A DNA stretch of 64,000 nt from Hufsiella arboris. Its GTDB lineage: Bacteria; Bacteroidota; Bacteroidia; Sphingobacteriales; Sphingobacteriaceae. Shown in pieces: positions 54,771 through 64,000 of this stretch. Made by a program: the position numbers and the translations under genes. The stretch lies in assembly GCF_009834875.1 (NCBI RefSeq), contig NZ_WVHT01000004.1, positions 434,001 through 498,000 of the forward strand, written 5' to 3'. Under the pieces are notes generated by a model that searched no databases, was not told where the DNA came from, and saw only the letters and a program-made list of their open reading frames with translations. Each line of letters starts with the position of its first letter. Position 1 is the stretch's first letter.

Positions 54771-56105
54771 ATGTCATCCATCCTGATCAAAGCGGCAACG
54801 ATTGTAAACGAAGGAAAAATATTTGAAAGCGACCTGTTCATTAAAGACGGGCTGATCGAGCGAATCGAACCATCTATCGACGTAAAAGCCGACCAGGAAA
54901 TAAACGCTGAAGGAAAATACCTTTTTCCGGGATGTATTGATGACCAGGTACATTTCCGCGAGCCGGGACTGACCTACAAAGCCGATATTTTTACCGAGAG
55001 CCGGGCAGCGGTGGCGGGCGGCATCACCTCTTTTATGGAAATGCCTAATACGGTGCCAAACACACTCACACAGGAACTGCTGGCGGATAAATATGCGATT
55101 GGCGCGGCAAGATCACTGGCCAACTATTCCTTTTTCATGGGTGCAGGAAACGATAACCTGGAAGAGGTTTTGAAAACCGACACCCGGAATGTATGCGGTA
55201 TAAAAGTGTTCATGGGCTCATCTACTGGCAATATGCTGGTCGACAATGAGAAAACGCTGGAAGGTATTTTCAAAAATTCACCAATGCTGATTGCCACACA
55301 CTGCGAAGATGAAGCGACCATACGCTACAACATGGAGAAGTTTAAGGCAAAATATGGCGATGATATCACACCGGAAATGCATCCGCTCATCCGCAGCACG
55401 GAGGCTTGCTACTTGTCATCGTCTTTTGCTGTCGGACTGGCAAAAAAAAATAACACAAGGCTGCATATTTTACATATCTCAACAGCGAAAGAAATTGGCT
55501 TATTCGACAATCAAACACCTTTAAAAGATAAACGCATTACGGCTGAAGCCTGCATCCATCATCTCTGGTTTTCCGATAAAGATTATACCGAAAAAGGAAA
55601 CTGGATCAAGTGGAATCCGGCGGTTAAAACTGCGGCCGACTGCGACGCCATATTGCAAGGTGTTTTAAATAATCATATCGACATCATCGCAACGGATCAC
55701 GCCCCGCATACCATCGAGGAAAAAGAAAAACCTTATCTCCAGGCTCCTTCCGGCGGGCCGCTGGTTCAGCATGCATTAGTTGCTTTGCTTGAGATGTATC
55801 ACCAGGGAAAAATCTCATTGGAAAAGATCGCAGAGAAAATGGCTCATGCTCCTGCGATTTGCTTCCAGGTTGAGAAAAGAGGCTTTATCCGGGAAGGCTA
55901 TTTTGCTGATCTGGCCATGATCGAATTAAACAGACCTTGGGCAGTTAATCACTTAAACGTTCTTTCCAAATGCGGCTGGAGCCCGTTTGAAGGACAGAAG
56001 TTTAAATCTTCCGTAACACACACGATCGTTTCCGGTAACCTGGTTTACGAAAACGGCAACTTCCATGAAATTTCCCCCGGACAACGCTTAACTTTTGCAA
56101 GATAA
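54771..56105 (+). CDS. pyrC: Dihydroorotase
   Basis: A 444-residue class I dihydroorotase-type amidohydrolase, acting in pyrimidine synthesis to cyclise carbamoyl aspartate. The zinc motif DQVHFREPGL is near 58-67, further metal-binding His residues are in IATHCEDE and LHILHIS, and the final Asp is in IATDHAPHT near 305. The intact motifs suggest an active enzyme. It is followed after 1 nt by the beta-lactamase-like gene, an unusual pairing of cytosolic and exported proteins. Confidence 0.9.
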   Translation: MSSILIKAATIVNEGKIFESDLFIKDGLIERIEPSIDVKADQEINAEGKYLFPGCIDDQVHFREPGLTYKADIFTESRAAVAGGITSFMEMPNTVPNTLTQELLADKYAIGAARSLANYSFFMGAGNDNLEEVLKTDTRNVCGIKVFMGSSTGNMLVDNEKTLEGIFKNSPMLIATHCEDEATIRYNMEKFKAKYGDDITPEMHPLIRSTEACYLSSSFAVGLAKKNNTRLHILHISTAKEIGLFDNQTPLKDKRITAEACIHHLWFSDKDYTEKGNWIKWNPAVKTAADCDAILQGVLNNHIDIIATDHAPHTIEEKEKPYLQAPSGGPLVQHALVALLEMYHQGKISLEKIAEKMAHAPAICFQVEKRGFIREGYFADLAMIELNRPWAVNHLNVLSKCGWSPFEGQKFKSSVTHTIVSGNLVYENGNFHEISPGQRLTFAR

Positions 56106-56106
56106 T

Positions 56107-57018
56107 ATGAGAAGATTTTTAATCGCTCCGCTCCTCCTTGTACTTACACTGAATGCTTCCGCACAGAAAACTGACAAAAAGCTCCAGGGTAAATTAGTCG
56201 AACTAACGAAAGGTATTAACGGCGTTGCCGGAATTTACGTCAAGAATCTGAATACCGGGAAGATTGCCGTGTTTAATGCGGATAGTATTTTCCCGACCGC
56301 CAGTATGATCAAGGTTCCGATCATGGCCGGCCTGTTTGAAAAGCTGGACCGCGGCGATCTGAACTACTCAGACATTTGGCAATACCGCGACAGTTTGAGT
56401 TACGACAAAGGTGATGTAGTCGGTTCGCTGGCAGACAGCGCTAAAATCAATCTGAGTAAAGTGCAAATGCTGAGCATTACCACCAGCGATAATACCGCCA
56501 GCTTATGGATTCAAAAGATCGTTGGTGGCGAAAACATTAACAACTGGCTGGATAAAAACGGGTTCAAAGATACCAGGGTAAATTCGCGCACTCCGGGAAG
56601 GCAGGCAAATCAAAAACTTTATGGCTGGGGACAAACCACGCCACGTGAAATGGCGACGCTCGTAGAAATGATCCGCAACGGGAAAGCAGTTAGTGAAGCC
56701 GCCAGCGAACGAATGTACCGCAACATGTCACATATTTATTGGGACGACAAAGCTTTATCTCAAATACCGCCGACCGTCCAAACAGCTTCCAAGCAAGGTG
56801 CGGTCGACGCGTCGCGGTCCGAAGTAGTGCTGGTGAATGCCCCGCACGGCGACTATGTTTTCTGCATAATCACCAAAAACCTGGCTGATACTTCCTGGAC
56901 ACCATCAAACGAAGGCTGGCAGCTGATCGTAAAAACATCTGATTTGCTATGGCATTATTTTGAGCCGAAAAGCACATGGACACCCAGCGGGCAGGCGGAG
57001 AAGTTTAAATTGGATTAA
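56107..57018 (+). CDS. Class A beta-lactamase-related serine hydrolase
   Basis: A 303-residue exported protein. The signal peptide is at about 1-19 (LLLVLTLNASAQ). Class A motifs are SxxK (SMIK near 72-75), SDN (SITTSDNTAS, near 125) and a KTG-box variant KQG (ASKQGAVD) near 237. The omega-loop Glu of true class A enzymes is not obvious. It may be a beta-lactamase, a low-activity relative or another serine hydrolase acting on cell-wall peptides. Its ATG lies 1 nt past the dihydroorotase stop. A bidirectional terminator separates it from the convergent epimerase. Confidence 0.82.
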   Translation: MRRFLIAPLLLVLTLNASAQKTDKKLQGKLVELTKGINGVAGIYVKNLNTGKIAVFNADSIFPTASMIKVPIMAGLFEKLDRGDLNYSDIWQYRDSLSYDKGDVVGSLADSAKINLSKVQMLSITTSDNTASLWIQKIVGGENINNWLDKNGFKDTRVNSRTPGRQANQKLYGWGQTTPREMATLVEMIRNGKAVSEAASERMYRNMSHIYWDDKALSQIPPTVQTASKQGAVDASRSEVVLVNAPHGDYVFCIITKNLADTSWTPSNEGWQLIVKTSDLLWHYFEPKSTWTPSGQAEKFKLD

Positions 57019-57022
57019 AACA

Positions 57023-57049
57023 AAAAGGAGCTAAAAATCGGCTCCTTTT
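57023..57049. terminator. Bidirectional rho-independent terminator
   Basis: AAAAGGAGC and GCTCCTTTT form a 9 bp stem with A and T runs on both sides, between two convergent genes. Confidence 0.88.
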
Positions 57050-57052
57050 CTT

Positions 57053-58192
57053 TTAATAATTTGCTATTTTCTTTAACCCCAGCCCCGGCTGATCAAACAG
57101 CGTCACTTTTCCGTTCATTACCTCCATTCCTTTGTACACATCGTTGCTTATCAGCAATGCACCATCCAGATCAGCCCAGTCTGTCATCGGAGCAAGTTGA
57201 GACGCCGCCGAGATTGCACAGGAAGTTTCCGTCATGCAGCCGATCATGATCTTCATATTCAGCGCACGGCCCAGTTCCAGCATTTTATGTGCTTCGCGCA
57301 TGCCGGTGCATTTCATCAGTTTAATATTGATGCCGCTGTAAACTTTATAAGCTTTCATTACGTCACCCAGCCGCTGAACGGCCTCATCGCCGATCGTTGG
57401 CATCGGGCTGTGTTCTGTCAACCAGGCCATATCGTCGATCTGCTCTTTCGGCATAGGTTGCTCCAGGAACACGACGTTGCGTTCGTGCAGCCAGTTGGCC
57501 ATGTCCAGCGCGAATTGCTTGTCTTTCCATCCCTGGTTCACGTCCACGCAAATTGGTTTATCCGTCACCGAGCGAATGGTTTCAATCATCATTTTATCCG
57601 TATCGCGACCAAGCTTTACTTTAAGCATTTTATAGGGGTTGGCTTCCTTCACCTTTTGGCGAATCACTTCCGGCGTATCGATACCTATCGTGTACGACGT
57701 GTTAGGTGTTTTCGCCGGATCATATCCCCATATCTTGTACCATGGCTGCTTCATGATCTTCCCTACCAGGTCGTGAAGCGCGATATCAATAGAAGCTTTT
57801 GCAGCCTTATTTCCTTCTTCGATATGGTCAACATAGTTTAAAATGTTTTCCATTTCAAAGGGGTCGTCAAATTTCGACAGGTCGACTTTAGCCAGGAACT
57901 TTAATACCGTTTCATGTGATTCGCCTAAATATGGCGGCATGGAGGCCTCGCCATAACCGACGATGCCATCATATTCTATTTCTGTTAAAACAACAGGTGT
58001 CGTAGTTCTTGAGCTGTTCGAAAGAGTAAAAACATGTTTCAGCTGGAGCGTATAGGGTTTAAACCTTAGTTTTAATTTCCCTTTGCTGGCGAATTTCTCG
58101 CGGGCGCTGGTTAAAAGCGGCGATGAACCCAAGGCTATGGACGTTCCGGCTAATACTGCTGATGATTTTATAAAGTCTCTTCTGTTGCTCAT
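57053..58192 (-). CDS. Enolase-superfamily dipeptide epimerase with Tat-like signal
   Basis: A 379-residue mandelate racemase/muconate lactonizing enzyme-type protein, probably an L-Ala-D/L-Glu epimerase. The KxK motif is in LKVKLGRD near 192, metal ligands Asp, Glu and Asp are in CVDVNQGW, FLEQPMP and TIGDEAV, and a second catalytic Lys is in NIKLMK. The N terminus has a twin-arginine signal (SNRRDFIKSSAVLAGTSIAL), so export is expected, unlike the cytosolic Escherichia coli enzyme. Its start overlaps the NlpC/P60 stop as ATGA. Confidence 0.88.
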   Translation of the reverse strand: MSNRRDFIKSSAVLAGTSIALGSSPLLTSAREKFASKGKLKLRFKPYTLQLKHVFTLSNSSRTTTPVVLTEIEYDGIVGYGEASMPPYLGESHETVLKFLAKVDLSKFDDPFEMENILNYVDHIEEGNKAAKASIDIALHDLVGKIMKQPWYKIWGYDPAKTPNTSYTIGIDTPEVIRQKVKEANPYKMLKVKLGRDTDKMMIETIRSVTDKPICVDVNQGWKDKQFALDMANWLHERNVVFLEQPMPKEQIDDMAWLTEHSPMPTIGDEAVQRLGDVMKAYKVYSGINIKLMKCTGMREAHKMLELGRALNMKIMIGCMTETSCAISAASQLAPMTDWADLDGALLISNDVYKGMEVMNGKVTLFDQPGLGLKKIANY

Positions 58193-59418
58193 TTCTTTGC
58201 TGATGTATAAAATGGATTCTGATCAATACGTGTAACCTGTGGCTGCCCGATAGAAGTTAGCATACGGCGCGCGCTTACTAATGTTCGCGACTGGTAGTCG
58301 GCGTAATTACCGGAATTCGGTATCATGCTGTTTATACGTACCATTCCTGCCGATTGGATAAATTCGCCATTGCCCATGTAAATAGCGGTATGCGTTACTT
58401 TGGGGTTTGCGGTTTTGCCTTTTGAGCCGGCAAAGAATAACAAGTCGCCGGCTTTTAAATTTTTCAGGCACTTATCCAGGTTAACCGTATCGGCTTCGTA
58501 AATATCAACAGGCTCACCAACAAGTGCCTGCTGCGATGCATCACGCGGCAAAATAATTCCATTAAGAAAGTAGCTGGTTTTTGTAAAACCGCTACAATCG
58601 ACACCTTTCACTGATGTTCCGCCCCAGAGGTACGGAACGCCAATCAGCGTTTTTGCGGTGCTGAGTATTTGTTCGGCGGTTGGATTTTTCCTCTCAATCC
58701 AGTTTTTGTATGAGACAGCCTCCGCAAGCGGGATATAAGCTGTCCTCCCGTCAGGATAAGAAACTTTGTAAAACGATTTCTCTTTGCCTTCAAGTTTCAG
58801 GATATCTCCTTTGACAAGGTCGGATACCCGCAATGAAGCCTGGTCAGCTTTGCTGAAGGAGTAGCCGTAGTCGGCGGTAAAAACAACCTTTTCTGACTTC
58901 TGCCAGGTGTCTAAATCCGCTTTCTCCATTAATGCAATGGCGTCATTATCGACCCATGATATATAACGGTCGGGCGAACGCACCAAGTAATAGCCACGAT
59001 ATTTCTCTAAAACCTGGATCGGCGTTCCTAGCAGCATCTGCGTAACCATTTCGGCGGCATTCTCAGGATTCTTCCTATTATTTGAAACCGATAATCGAAC
59101 GATACCAAAAACCTTACTTCCCAATTCCGTGCCAGGCAGCATTTGCGTTTTAACAAGCTTACCGGGTTGAACAGACTTTAAAAGATCAGTAAATTCCGTT
59201 GCAGCCGCTGGTATGGTAGTTCTAATCTTAACGGTATCAGAAACGTCCTGAGCGATTTCAAAAATATCTGTCCGCTTATCTGGTGCATATTTTAACTGAA
59301 TTCTTTGGGCTATTTCGCGGGCTTTAGCTGTAACCGCACTGTCGCCCGCCACCTGTCCGGCACAATAACTCGTATAAATCAAACAGCAAAAAAGCACAAT
59401 ATTAAGTTTTCGATTCAT
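58189..59418 (-). CDS. NlpC/P60 peptidase with SH3 domains
   Basis: A 409-residue exported cell-wall peptidase. The signal peptide spans about 1-20 (LFCCLIYTSYCAG). Two SH3-like segments lie near 85-165 and 185-240, and the C-terminal NlpC/P60 domain has catalytic Cys in KGVDCSGFTK near 270 and His in KVTHTAIYMGNGEFI near 345. This is the architecture of gamma-D-glutamyl-L-diamino acid endopeptidases, which release L-Ala-D-Glu from murein peptides. The overlapping downstream epimerase would act on that product. Confidence 0.9.
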   Translation of the reverse strand: MNRKLNIVLFCCLIYTSYCAGQVAGDSAVTAKAREIAQRIQLKYAPDKRTDIFEIAQDVSDTVKIRTTIPAAATEFTDLLKSVQPGKLVKTQMLPGTELGSKVFGIVRLSVSNNRKNPENAAEMVTQMLLGTPIQVLEKYRGYYLVRSPDRYISWVDNDAIALMEKADLDTWQKSEKVVFTADYGYSFSKADQASLRVSDLVKGDILKLEGKEKSFYKVSYPDGRTAYIPLAEAVSYKNWIERKNPTAEQILSTAKTLIGVPYLWGGTSVKGVDCSGFTKTSYFLNGIILPRDASQQALVGEPVDIYEADTVNLDKCLKNLKAGDLLFFAGSKGKTANPKVTHTAIYMGNGEFIQSAGMVRINSMIPNSGNYADYQSRTLVSARRMLTSIGQPQVTRIDQNPFYTSAKK

Positions 59419-59606
59419 TTATCGGGATTGAATGAACTATTTAGATGTAACTATTGTGATTTTGTAGAAATCGCAGTTATAAAAGTAGTTTTATTAACTA
59501 ACTCACGCAAGAAAATGCAATTTTTTTATTAAACCATGCATAAAGCTGCAAATTTCAAAACCACTTTCTAAAACATTATTATGACACGGCATCTTTAAAA
59601 TCTGGC

Positions 59607-59614
59607 TACATTTG
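59607..59614 (+). promoter_or_regulatory. Possible Bacteroidota -7 element
   Basis: TACATTTG matches the TAnnTTTG consensus, 11 nt upstream of the Hsp70 start. No clear -33 TTG was found, so support is partial. Confidence 0.35.
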
Positions 59615-59624
59615 CACATTCATT

Positions 59625-61478
59625 ATGGCAAAAGTTTCGATAAACCTGGCAACAGGTTCGCTGCAAAAAGAAGATATTATTGTTGGGATCGACCTTGGTA
59701 CAACCAATAGCCTGGTTGCGTTCATCAACCCGGATAAGGACCCACAGGTAATCAACGACACGGGCAAAGGCTTGCTTGTTCCTTCCATCATACATTTTGG
59801 CAAGAGCGGTGAGATCACTGTAGGAAACGAAGCAAAACAATATCTTATCACTGATCCTTCTAGCACCATTTTTTCTGTGAAACGCCTGCTTGGAAGATCA
59901 TACCACGACATAGAAAACTATAAGGATTTTTTCTCCTATAAAGTCATCGACGATAATACCGAAAGCCTCGTAAAAATAGCTGTCGGCGACAAATTTTATT
60001 CACCGGTTGAGCTGTCGTCGCTGATATTGAAGGAGCTGAAAGAACGGGCAGAACATGCGCTGAAGACGCCGGTAAGCCGGGCAGTAATCACGGTTCCTGC
60101 CTATTTTAATGACAGCCAGCGACAAGCCACCCGCGATGCAGGAAAACTGGCGGGCTTAGATGTACTCAGAATTGTCAACGAGCCTACTTCCGCAAGCCTG
60201 GCTTATGGCATCGGTCTCAAACCGGATGAAACCAAAACCATCGCTGTTTATGACCTGGGCGGCGGAACGTTTGACGTTTCCATCCTGCAGATACAAAACG
60301 GCATTTTCGAAGTACTGGCTACCAACGGTAATACGTTTTTAGGCGGGGATGATTTTGACAAGGCTATTGTTGATTATTGGATCGAGCAGAATCAACTTAA
60401 CAGGAACGAGGTCGCGGCCGATAAAGAACTTTCACAAGGCTTACGCCTTAAAGCTGAAGAAGCGAAGAAAGCGCTGACCACGCAGAATCTCTTTAATGAT
60501 ATGCTGGAAAGTATTCCCTGCGCGATAACCAAGATAAAATTTGAAGAACTTATCGCTGCGAAAGTCCAGGAAACGATCACCTGCTGCCAAAACGCGCTTA
60601 AGGACGCGAAACTCAGCACTTCCGATATTGATGAAGTGATTATGGTAGGTGGTTCGACCAGGACTCCCTTTGTTAAAAACTCTGTTGCAAGTTTCTTTAA
60701 CAAGCCCGTTCACGACCAGATCAATCCCGACCAGGTTGTAGCACTGGGTGCGGCTATCCAGGCCGATATCCTGGCAGGAAACCGCTCCGATATTTTGCTG
60801 CTCGACGTTACTCCCCTTTCGCTGGGTATTGAAACGATGGGAGGTTTAATGGATATCATTATTCCGCGTAACGCAAAAGTTCCGACGAAAGCTGGCCGAC
60901 AGTACACCACTTCCGTTGACGGGCAGGTGAATATGAAGATATCCGTTTACCAAGGCGAGCGCGACCTCATCAAAGAAAACCGCAAGCTGGCGGAATTTGA
61001 TTTAAAGGGAATTCCCGCTATGCCGGCCGGCCTGCCGAAAGTAGATATCAATTTTCTGCTTAATGCTGACGGTATACTCACCGTACAGGCAATCGAGCTT
61101 CGTTCAGGCGTGAAACAAGAGGTCGAAGTAAAACCGACCTATGGATTATCTGATGACGAAGTTGAGCGTATGCTGATCGATTCCATTACTCATGCCAAAG
61201 ATGACGTCAGCCAGCGTATGCTGATCGAAGCCCGCACAGAAGGCGAGCAAATGGTTTATACGGCCGAACGCTTTATCGAAAAGAACAGCCAGTTTTTATC
61301 GGATAAGGAAATCGTAGAAACACAAGATCTCATCACGGCGCTAAAGGATACGCTTTTAACAGGAAGTAAGGACGACATTCTCGCTAAAGTGGACGCGCTG
61401 AACAATTTCACCAGGCCGTTTGCGGAACGGGTAATGGATGAGGCGATTAATAAAGCGATGAAGGGGAAGAGTCTGTAG
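59625..61478 (+). CDS. hscA: Hsp70-family chaperone, HscA-like
   Basis: A 617-residue Hsp70 chaperone. The ATPase domain has [15 protein letters not shown] near 20, [12 protein letters not shown] near 210 and [11 protein letters not shown] near 344. The substrate-binding domain follows [14 protein letters not shown]. The 18-residue N-terminal extension before the first motif and the 617-residue length, shorter than DnaK and lacking its acidic tail, favour HscA, which works with IscU in iron-sulphur transfer. No hscB or iscU is adjacent. DnaK identity cannot be wholly excluded. Confidence 0.85.
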   Translation: MAKVSINLATGSLQKEDIIVGIDLGTTNSLVAFINPDKDPQVINDTGKGLLVPSIIHFGKSGEITVGNEAKQYLITDPSSTIFSVKRLLGRSYHDIENYKDFFSYKVIDDNTESLVKIAVGDKFYSPVELSSLILKELKERAEHALKTPVSRAVITVPAYFNDSQRQATRDAGKLAGLDVLRIVNEPTSASLAYGIGLKPDETKTIAVYDLGGGTFDVSILQIQNGIFEVLATNGNTFLGGDDFDKAIVDYWIEQNQLNRNEVAADKELSQGLRLKAEEAKKALTTQNLFNDMLESIPCAITKIKFEELIAAKVQETITCCQNALKDAKLSTSDIDEVIMVGGSTRTPFVKNSVASFFNKPVHDQINPDQVVALGAAIQADILAGNRSDILLLDVTPLSLGIETMGGLMDIIIPRNAKVPTKAGRQYTTSVDGQVNMKISVYQGERDLIKENRKLAEFDLKGIPAMPAGLPKVDINFLLNADGILTVQAIELRSGVKQEVEVKPTYGLSDDEVERMLIDSITHAKDDVSQRMLIEARTEGEQMVYTAERFIEKNSQFLSDKEIVETQDLITALKDTLLTGSKDDILAKVDALNNFTRPFAERVMDEAINKAMKGKSL

Positions 61479-61544
61479 TTATTTAACCATTTTGGTTGTC
61501 CCATCAAAGACCAATCTTCTCGTAATTCCATGCCTCGTGCCGGC

Positions 61545-61577
61545 AGGGCATTTCCTTTTGATAGCCCTAAAAGGAAA
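61545..61577. repeat. Pseudoknot-type inverted repeat, AGGGC variant
   Basis: Stem TTTCCTTTT (61551-61559) with AAAAGGAAA (61569-61577). Loop GCCCT (61564-61568) is complementary to AGGGC (61545-61549) just outside the stem. Confidence 0.55.
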
Positions 61578-62154
61578 CAATCTGGCTGTGCCTTTTTATT
61601 GTTAGCCGGGCTCATAGCCGCCCGAAGGCCTAGTCCTTTCCCTTCAGCTGGAAAGGACCAAAGAGCCGCCGGCTTCACCGCTCTTCAGCTAAAAGTTTAT
61701 GCTGATAACGGGAGCGCAGCGAAGAGCCGTGGGAATGGCAGCGATTATTGATCGTTGCTGCTACACTCGCTTCATCTGCTTGGCAATGCAAATGATAGGA
61801 TCTGCAGCGCCATCACCACAAACTTTCTTAACGCTGAATCCGCTGTTGCCGGATGCCACGATCAACGGCAGTAATGTATGATCGTTTGTTTCCTACTACT
61901 GATCTAAGTAGTACAGATCATGAATTGCTGTCCCGGCAAACGGTCATAAATCACTGTCTTTGATAGTACGCTGTCGGCCTGCAAATTTTTGGCGTTAAGA
62001 AAACGCGGTGATTCGACTTTGTGATAAGACTCAAACTGACTCGGAATACAAGCAATCAGCGAGTGTTGCAAAAGCAATCATACGTCACTTCCGCTCGCAC
62101 GGCTCTGATTGCGACAGGCCGAGTCTTCGGGTTTTTAGCACAAAAATTTGAAGC

Positions 62155-62192
62155 CTTGATTTTTTCGTTCTTTTTTATCAAGAAAAAAGAAC
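62155..62192. repeat. Pseudoknot-type inverted repeat, inverted copy
   Basis: Reverse complement of the 24713-24750 element. Stem GTTCTTTTTT (62167-62176) with AAAAAAGAAC (62183-62192); loop ATCAAG (62177-62182) is complementary to CTTGAT (62155-62160). Confidence 0.75.
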
Positions 62193-62286
62193 TAGCCGTC
62201 CGCCGGTAATGAGGCTGGCTAGCTTTCATAAACAGCTGGCGGTGCCTATTTATTGTCAGCCGGGCTCATAGCCGCCCGAGGCCTAC

Positions 62287-62323
62287 AAACTTTGTCTTGA
62301 TACAAAGTTTAACAAAGATCAAG
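62287..62323. repeat. Pseudoknot-type inverted repeat, AAACTTTGT variant
   Basis: Stem AAACTTTGT (62287-62295) with ACAAAGTTT (62302-62310). Loop CTTGAT (62296-62301) is complementary to ATCAAG (62318-62323), 7 nt past the stem. At 23.17 and 24.6 kb the same stem is present, but its partner is displaced by an insertion. Confidence 0.7.
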
Positions 62324-62818
62324 GCTGCCGAATATTTGTCGCAAATTCTCAATAAATCTTTTAGGCGCATGGTTCGACTCCGCTCACCATGACAGGCCAC
62401 CACTATATTTCGGTAACATTAAAATGCTGAGCGGAGTCGAAGCAGGCCTTACTTCCAAATCTTCGAAGGCCGGTGCATGCTTCGGAAAAGCTTGTGACAA
62501 TTTGAACGTTGGCTTCCTGCCGCCGATCTAAGTTACTACAGATCATGAATTGCTGTCCCCGGCGACGAATCATGCCCTTACTGCCATTGATAGTACGATG
62601 TCGGCCTGCAAATTTTTGGCGTTAAGAAAACTCGGTGATGATATCCAAAAGCCTTTTGATATCATTGAGTTTCTTCAAAAGATCGAAAATTTTACAGCAG
62701 CCTTAGCACTGGTAAATTTCTTACGAGCAGTATGCCGTCAAACGGCGAAAAAGCCAAACCACATAGCATTTTCTCGAATAACTCAAATCCATATCTTTAC
62801 TGCAAAGTAAATTAAGTG

Positions 62819-64000
62819 ATGTTATCAGAGGTGACTGAAAGTACCGAACAATTTTTATCAGGCGGAGGCGAAATGGGCAAACTGATCCGCACCATGGACT
62901 GGTCAAAAACAGCCTTGGGCCCGGTGGAAAGCTGGCCGCAAAGTCTGCGTACTTCGGTGAGTCTTTGTCTCTCATCAACCTTTCCTATACTGATCGCCTG
63001 GGGACCAGAAACCATTCAAATTTATAATGATAGTTATCGGCCGATCTGTGGCGAGATGCATCCCCGTTCCATGGGTATGAATTTCCGAATCTGCTGGGAA
63101 TCTGCCCTGGAAGTGGTTGGCGATAAGTTTACCCGCGGACAGCAGGGTGAAGGCACCTACATTACCGACCAGCGAATGTTCCTGGAACGTTATGGCTACC
63201 TGGAAGAAGCGTGGATGACTTTTTCATTTGCACCTATCCGCGATGAATCCGGTGGTGTGGGCGGTATCTTTCACCCGATTACGGAAACTACCGAGAAGAT
63301 GCTGGCAGGCCGCCGCACCCAGGTATTAAAAGATCTCGGTGCAGTAATCAGTAAAGCCAAATCCGTTACCGAAATAGCAGACCTGACAAACGCGCAGTAC
63401 GATAGCTATCAGTTAGATGTGCCTTTTATGCTGTTCTATGAGTTATCAGGTGCCGAAGCTAAACTGGTAAGTTCAGCAGGCGTTGCAAGCGCTCCTGCTC
63501 TAGCGTCACCGGTCATGGCACTTGCTGAAAGCAAATGGCCTTTGCAACAAGTCGTAGATTCGGGAGAATTACTAAAAGTGGAAGAACTACAGGCATTGTT
63601 TGGTGATTTCCGCAGCGGCCCTTATGAGACAGCACCACATACAGCGATGATCCTGCCGGTAAGGATATCTGGACAACAGGATCTTTTTGGTTTTATCATC
63701 GCAGGCGTCAGTGCATGCCGGGCTTTAGATGAGGCATACCTGAACTTTTATGACCAACTTGGAGGCACTTTTAATACGGCGATCTCCAATGTATATGCCT
63801 ACGAACAAGAACAAAAACGCGCAGAGGCTTTGGCCGAAATCGACCGCTCTAAAACGGCATTTTTCAGCAATGTGAGCCATGAGTTCAGGACACCGTTAAC
63901 GTTAATGCTTGGCCCGCTGGAGGATTTGCTGCAAGCCGAATCTGACGGACATAAGAAAGCCCAGATCGAGGCGACGCACCGTAACGCGATGCGTTTACTG
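62819..64000 (+). CDS. Sensor histidine kinase, N-terminal part (cut by window end)
   Basis: Open from ATG 62819 to the window edge (394 codons), so the C terminus is missing. The first 140 residues match a PAS-like domain found in hybrid kinases (SKTALGPVESWPQSLRTSVS, PILIAWGPETIQIYNDSYRP, then FAPIRDESGGVGGIFHPITE). A GAF-like domain follows at about 160-325 (QVLKDLGAVISKAKS, AMILPVRISGQQDLFGFIIA). Then comes the HisKA dimerisation region, with phospho-acceptor His in SNVSHEFRTPLTLMLGPLED near 360. An ATPase domain, and possibly receiver domains, are expected beyond the window. The promoter must lie within or just after the repeat block. Confidence 0.88.
   Translation, partial: MLSEVTESTEQFLSGGGEMGKLIRTMDWSKTALGPVESWPQSLRTSVSLCLSSTFPILIAWGPETIQIYNDSYRPICGEMHPRSMGMNFRICWESALEVVGDKFTRGQQGEGTYITDQRMFLERYGYLEEAWMTFSFAPIRDESGGVGGIFHPITETTEKMLAGRRTQVLKDLGAVISKAKSVTEIADLTNAQYDSYQLDVPFMLFYELSGAEAKLVSSAGVASAPALASPVMALAESKWPLQQVVDSGELLKVEELQALFGDFRSGPYETAPHTAMILPVRISGQQDLFGFIIAGVSACRALDEAYLNFYDQLGGTFNTAISNVYAYEQEQKRAEALAEIDRSKTAFFSNVSHEFRTPLTLMLGPLEDLLQAESDGHKKAQIEATHRNAMRLL

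Larger units (their letters stand above)
61530..62640. repeat. Composite repeat block, inverted relative of 22490-25330
   Basis: The same modules in reverse complement: GGCCTGCAAATTTTTGGCGT (about 61976 and 62603), CATGAATTGCTGTCCC (about 61920 and 62544), CCGGGCTCATAGCC, the AAACTTTGT hairpin, and the TTCGACTCCGCTCACC/GAGCGGAGTCGAA pair. About 1.1 kb lies between the Hsp70 gene and the sensor kinase gene. Relative to the transcription direction of the neighbouring genes, this block has the same orientation as the one at 22.5 kb. No gene seen. Confidence 0.88.

Noticed and set aside
57197-57841. Long plus-strand frame opposite the epimerase gene (214 codons)
   Set aside because: Antisense shadow, His/Phe-rich composition typical of reverse-strand reading, no domain.

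Overview
The window looks like a chromosomal segment of a Bacteroidota bacterium, most likely Sphingobacteriaceae (Mucilaginibacter/Pedobacter-like). This is inferred from gldC, a SusB-type GH97 enzyme, DUF2490 and DUF5916 proteins, lipoproteins with a Cys-Lys-Lys start, a split ccm cluster of Bacteroidota type, the general lack of Shine-Dalgarno sequences and very repeat-rich intergenic DNA. No rRNA, tRNA, CRISPR array, integrase or intact insertion sequence was recognised.

Layout. (1) 46-10708, minus strand: a tightly packed type I restriction-modification operon, hsdM1-hsdM2-hsdS(frameshifted)-hsdR, followed by a large superfamily 1 helicase; most junctions are ATGA overlaps. (2) 10.7-20.4 kb: an accessory, gene-poor stretch with decayed lipoprotein genes, a four-unit array of about 180 bp hairpin repeats (12107-12805), a SRPBCC protein, a DUF2490 outer-membrane protein, a GIY-YIG nuclease nested in an array of 85 bp palindromic repeats (16116-17312), an Ig-like lipoprotein and small hypothetical genes. 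(3) 20.4-22.4 kb: a small HTH protein and a DHA2-family MFS exporter. (4) 22.4-25.3 kb: about 2.9 kb of non-coding composite repeats; an inverted relative occupies 61.5-62.65 kb. (5) 25.3-33.3 kb: a CREST-type membrane protein, a ModF-like double ABC ATPase, a NatAB-like ABC exporter, a GH97 alpha-glucosidase and a Ppx/GppA phosphatase. (6) 34.5-44.3 kb, minus strand: housekeeping genes. These include cytochrome c maturation (ccmB, ccmC, ccmD-like, then gdhA, then ccmE, ccmF), a DUF2520 protein, a 2Fe-2S ferredoxin, a PIN/antitoxin pair, iscX, a KdsC-type phosphatase and Maf. (7) 44.4-54.2 kb: a methylguanine methyltransferase, DoxX, a frameshifted sulfatase, gldC, a DEAD-box helicase, an alpha/beta hydrolase, a CGNR regulator divergent from a DUF5916 protein across a clear palindromic operator, and an SDR oxidoreductase. 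(8) 54.7-64 kb: dihydroorotase, a class A beta-lactamase-like protein, a murein-peptide pair (NlpC/P60 peptidase plus a Tat-type dipeptide epimerase), an HscA-like Hsp70, and the start of a hybrid-type sensor kinase cut by the window edge.

Functional links. CcmB/C/D/E/F export haem and attach it to cytochromes c. Ferredoxin, IscX and HscA point to an ISC-type iron-sulphur system spread over two loci. The NlpC/P60 peptidase and the epimerase form a likely murein-peptide salvage pathway. The R-M operon is the only clear defence locus.

Most unusual material. One repeat family has stem arms and loops that change together between copies while keeping a pseudoknot fold. A lone GIY-YIG nuclease sits inside a REPIN-like array of constant 85 bp length. 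A hairpin array has replaced the 5' end of a lipoprotein gene. Three genes (hsdS, the sulfatase, the MGMT) each appear to be off by a single base, which could be real variation or sequence error.
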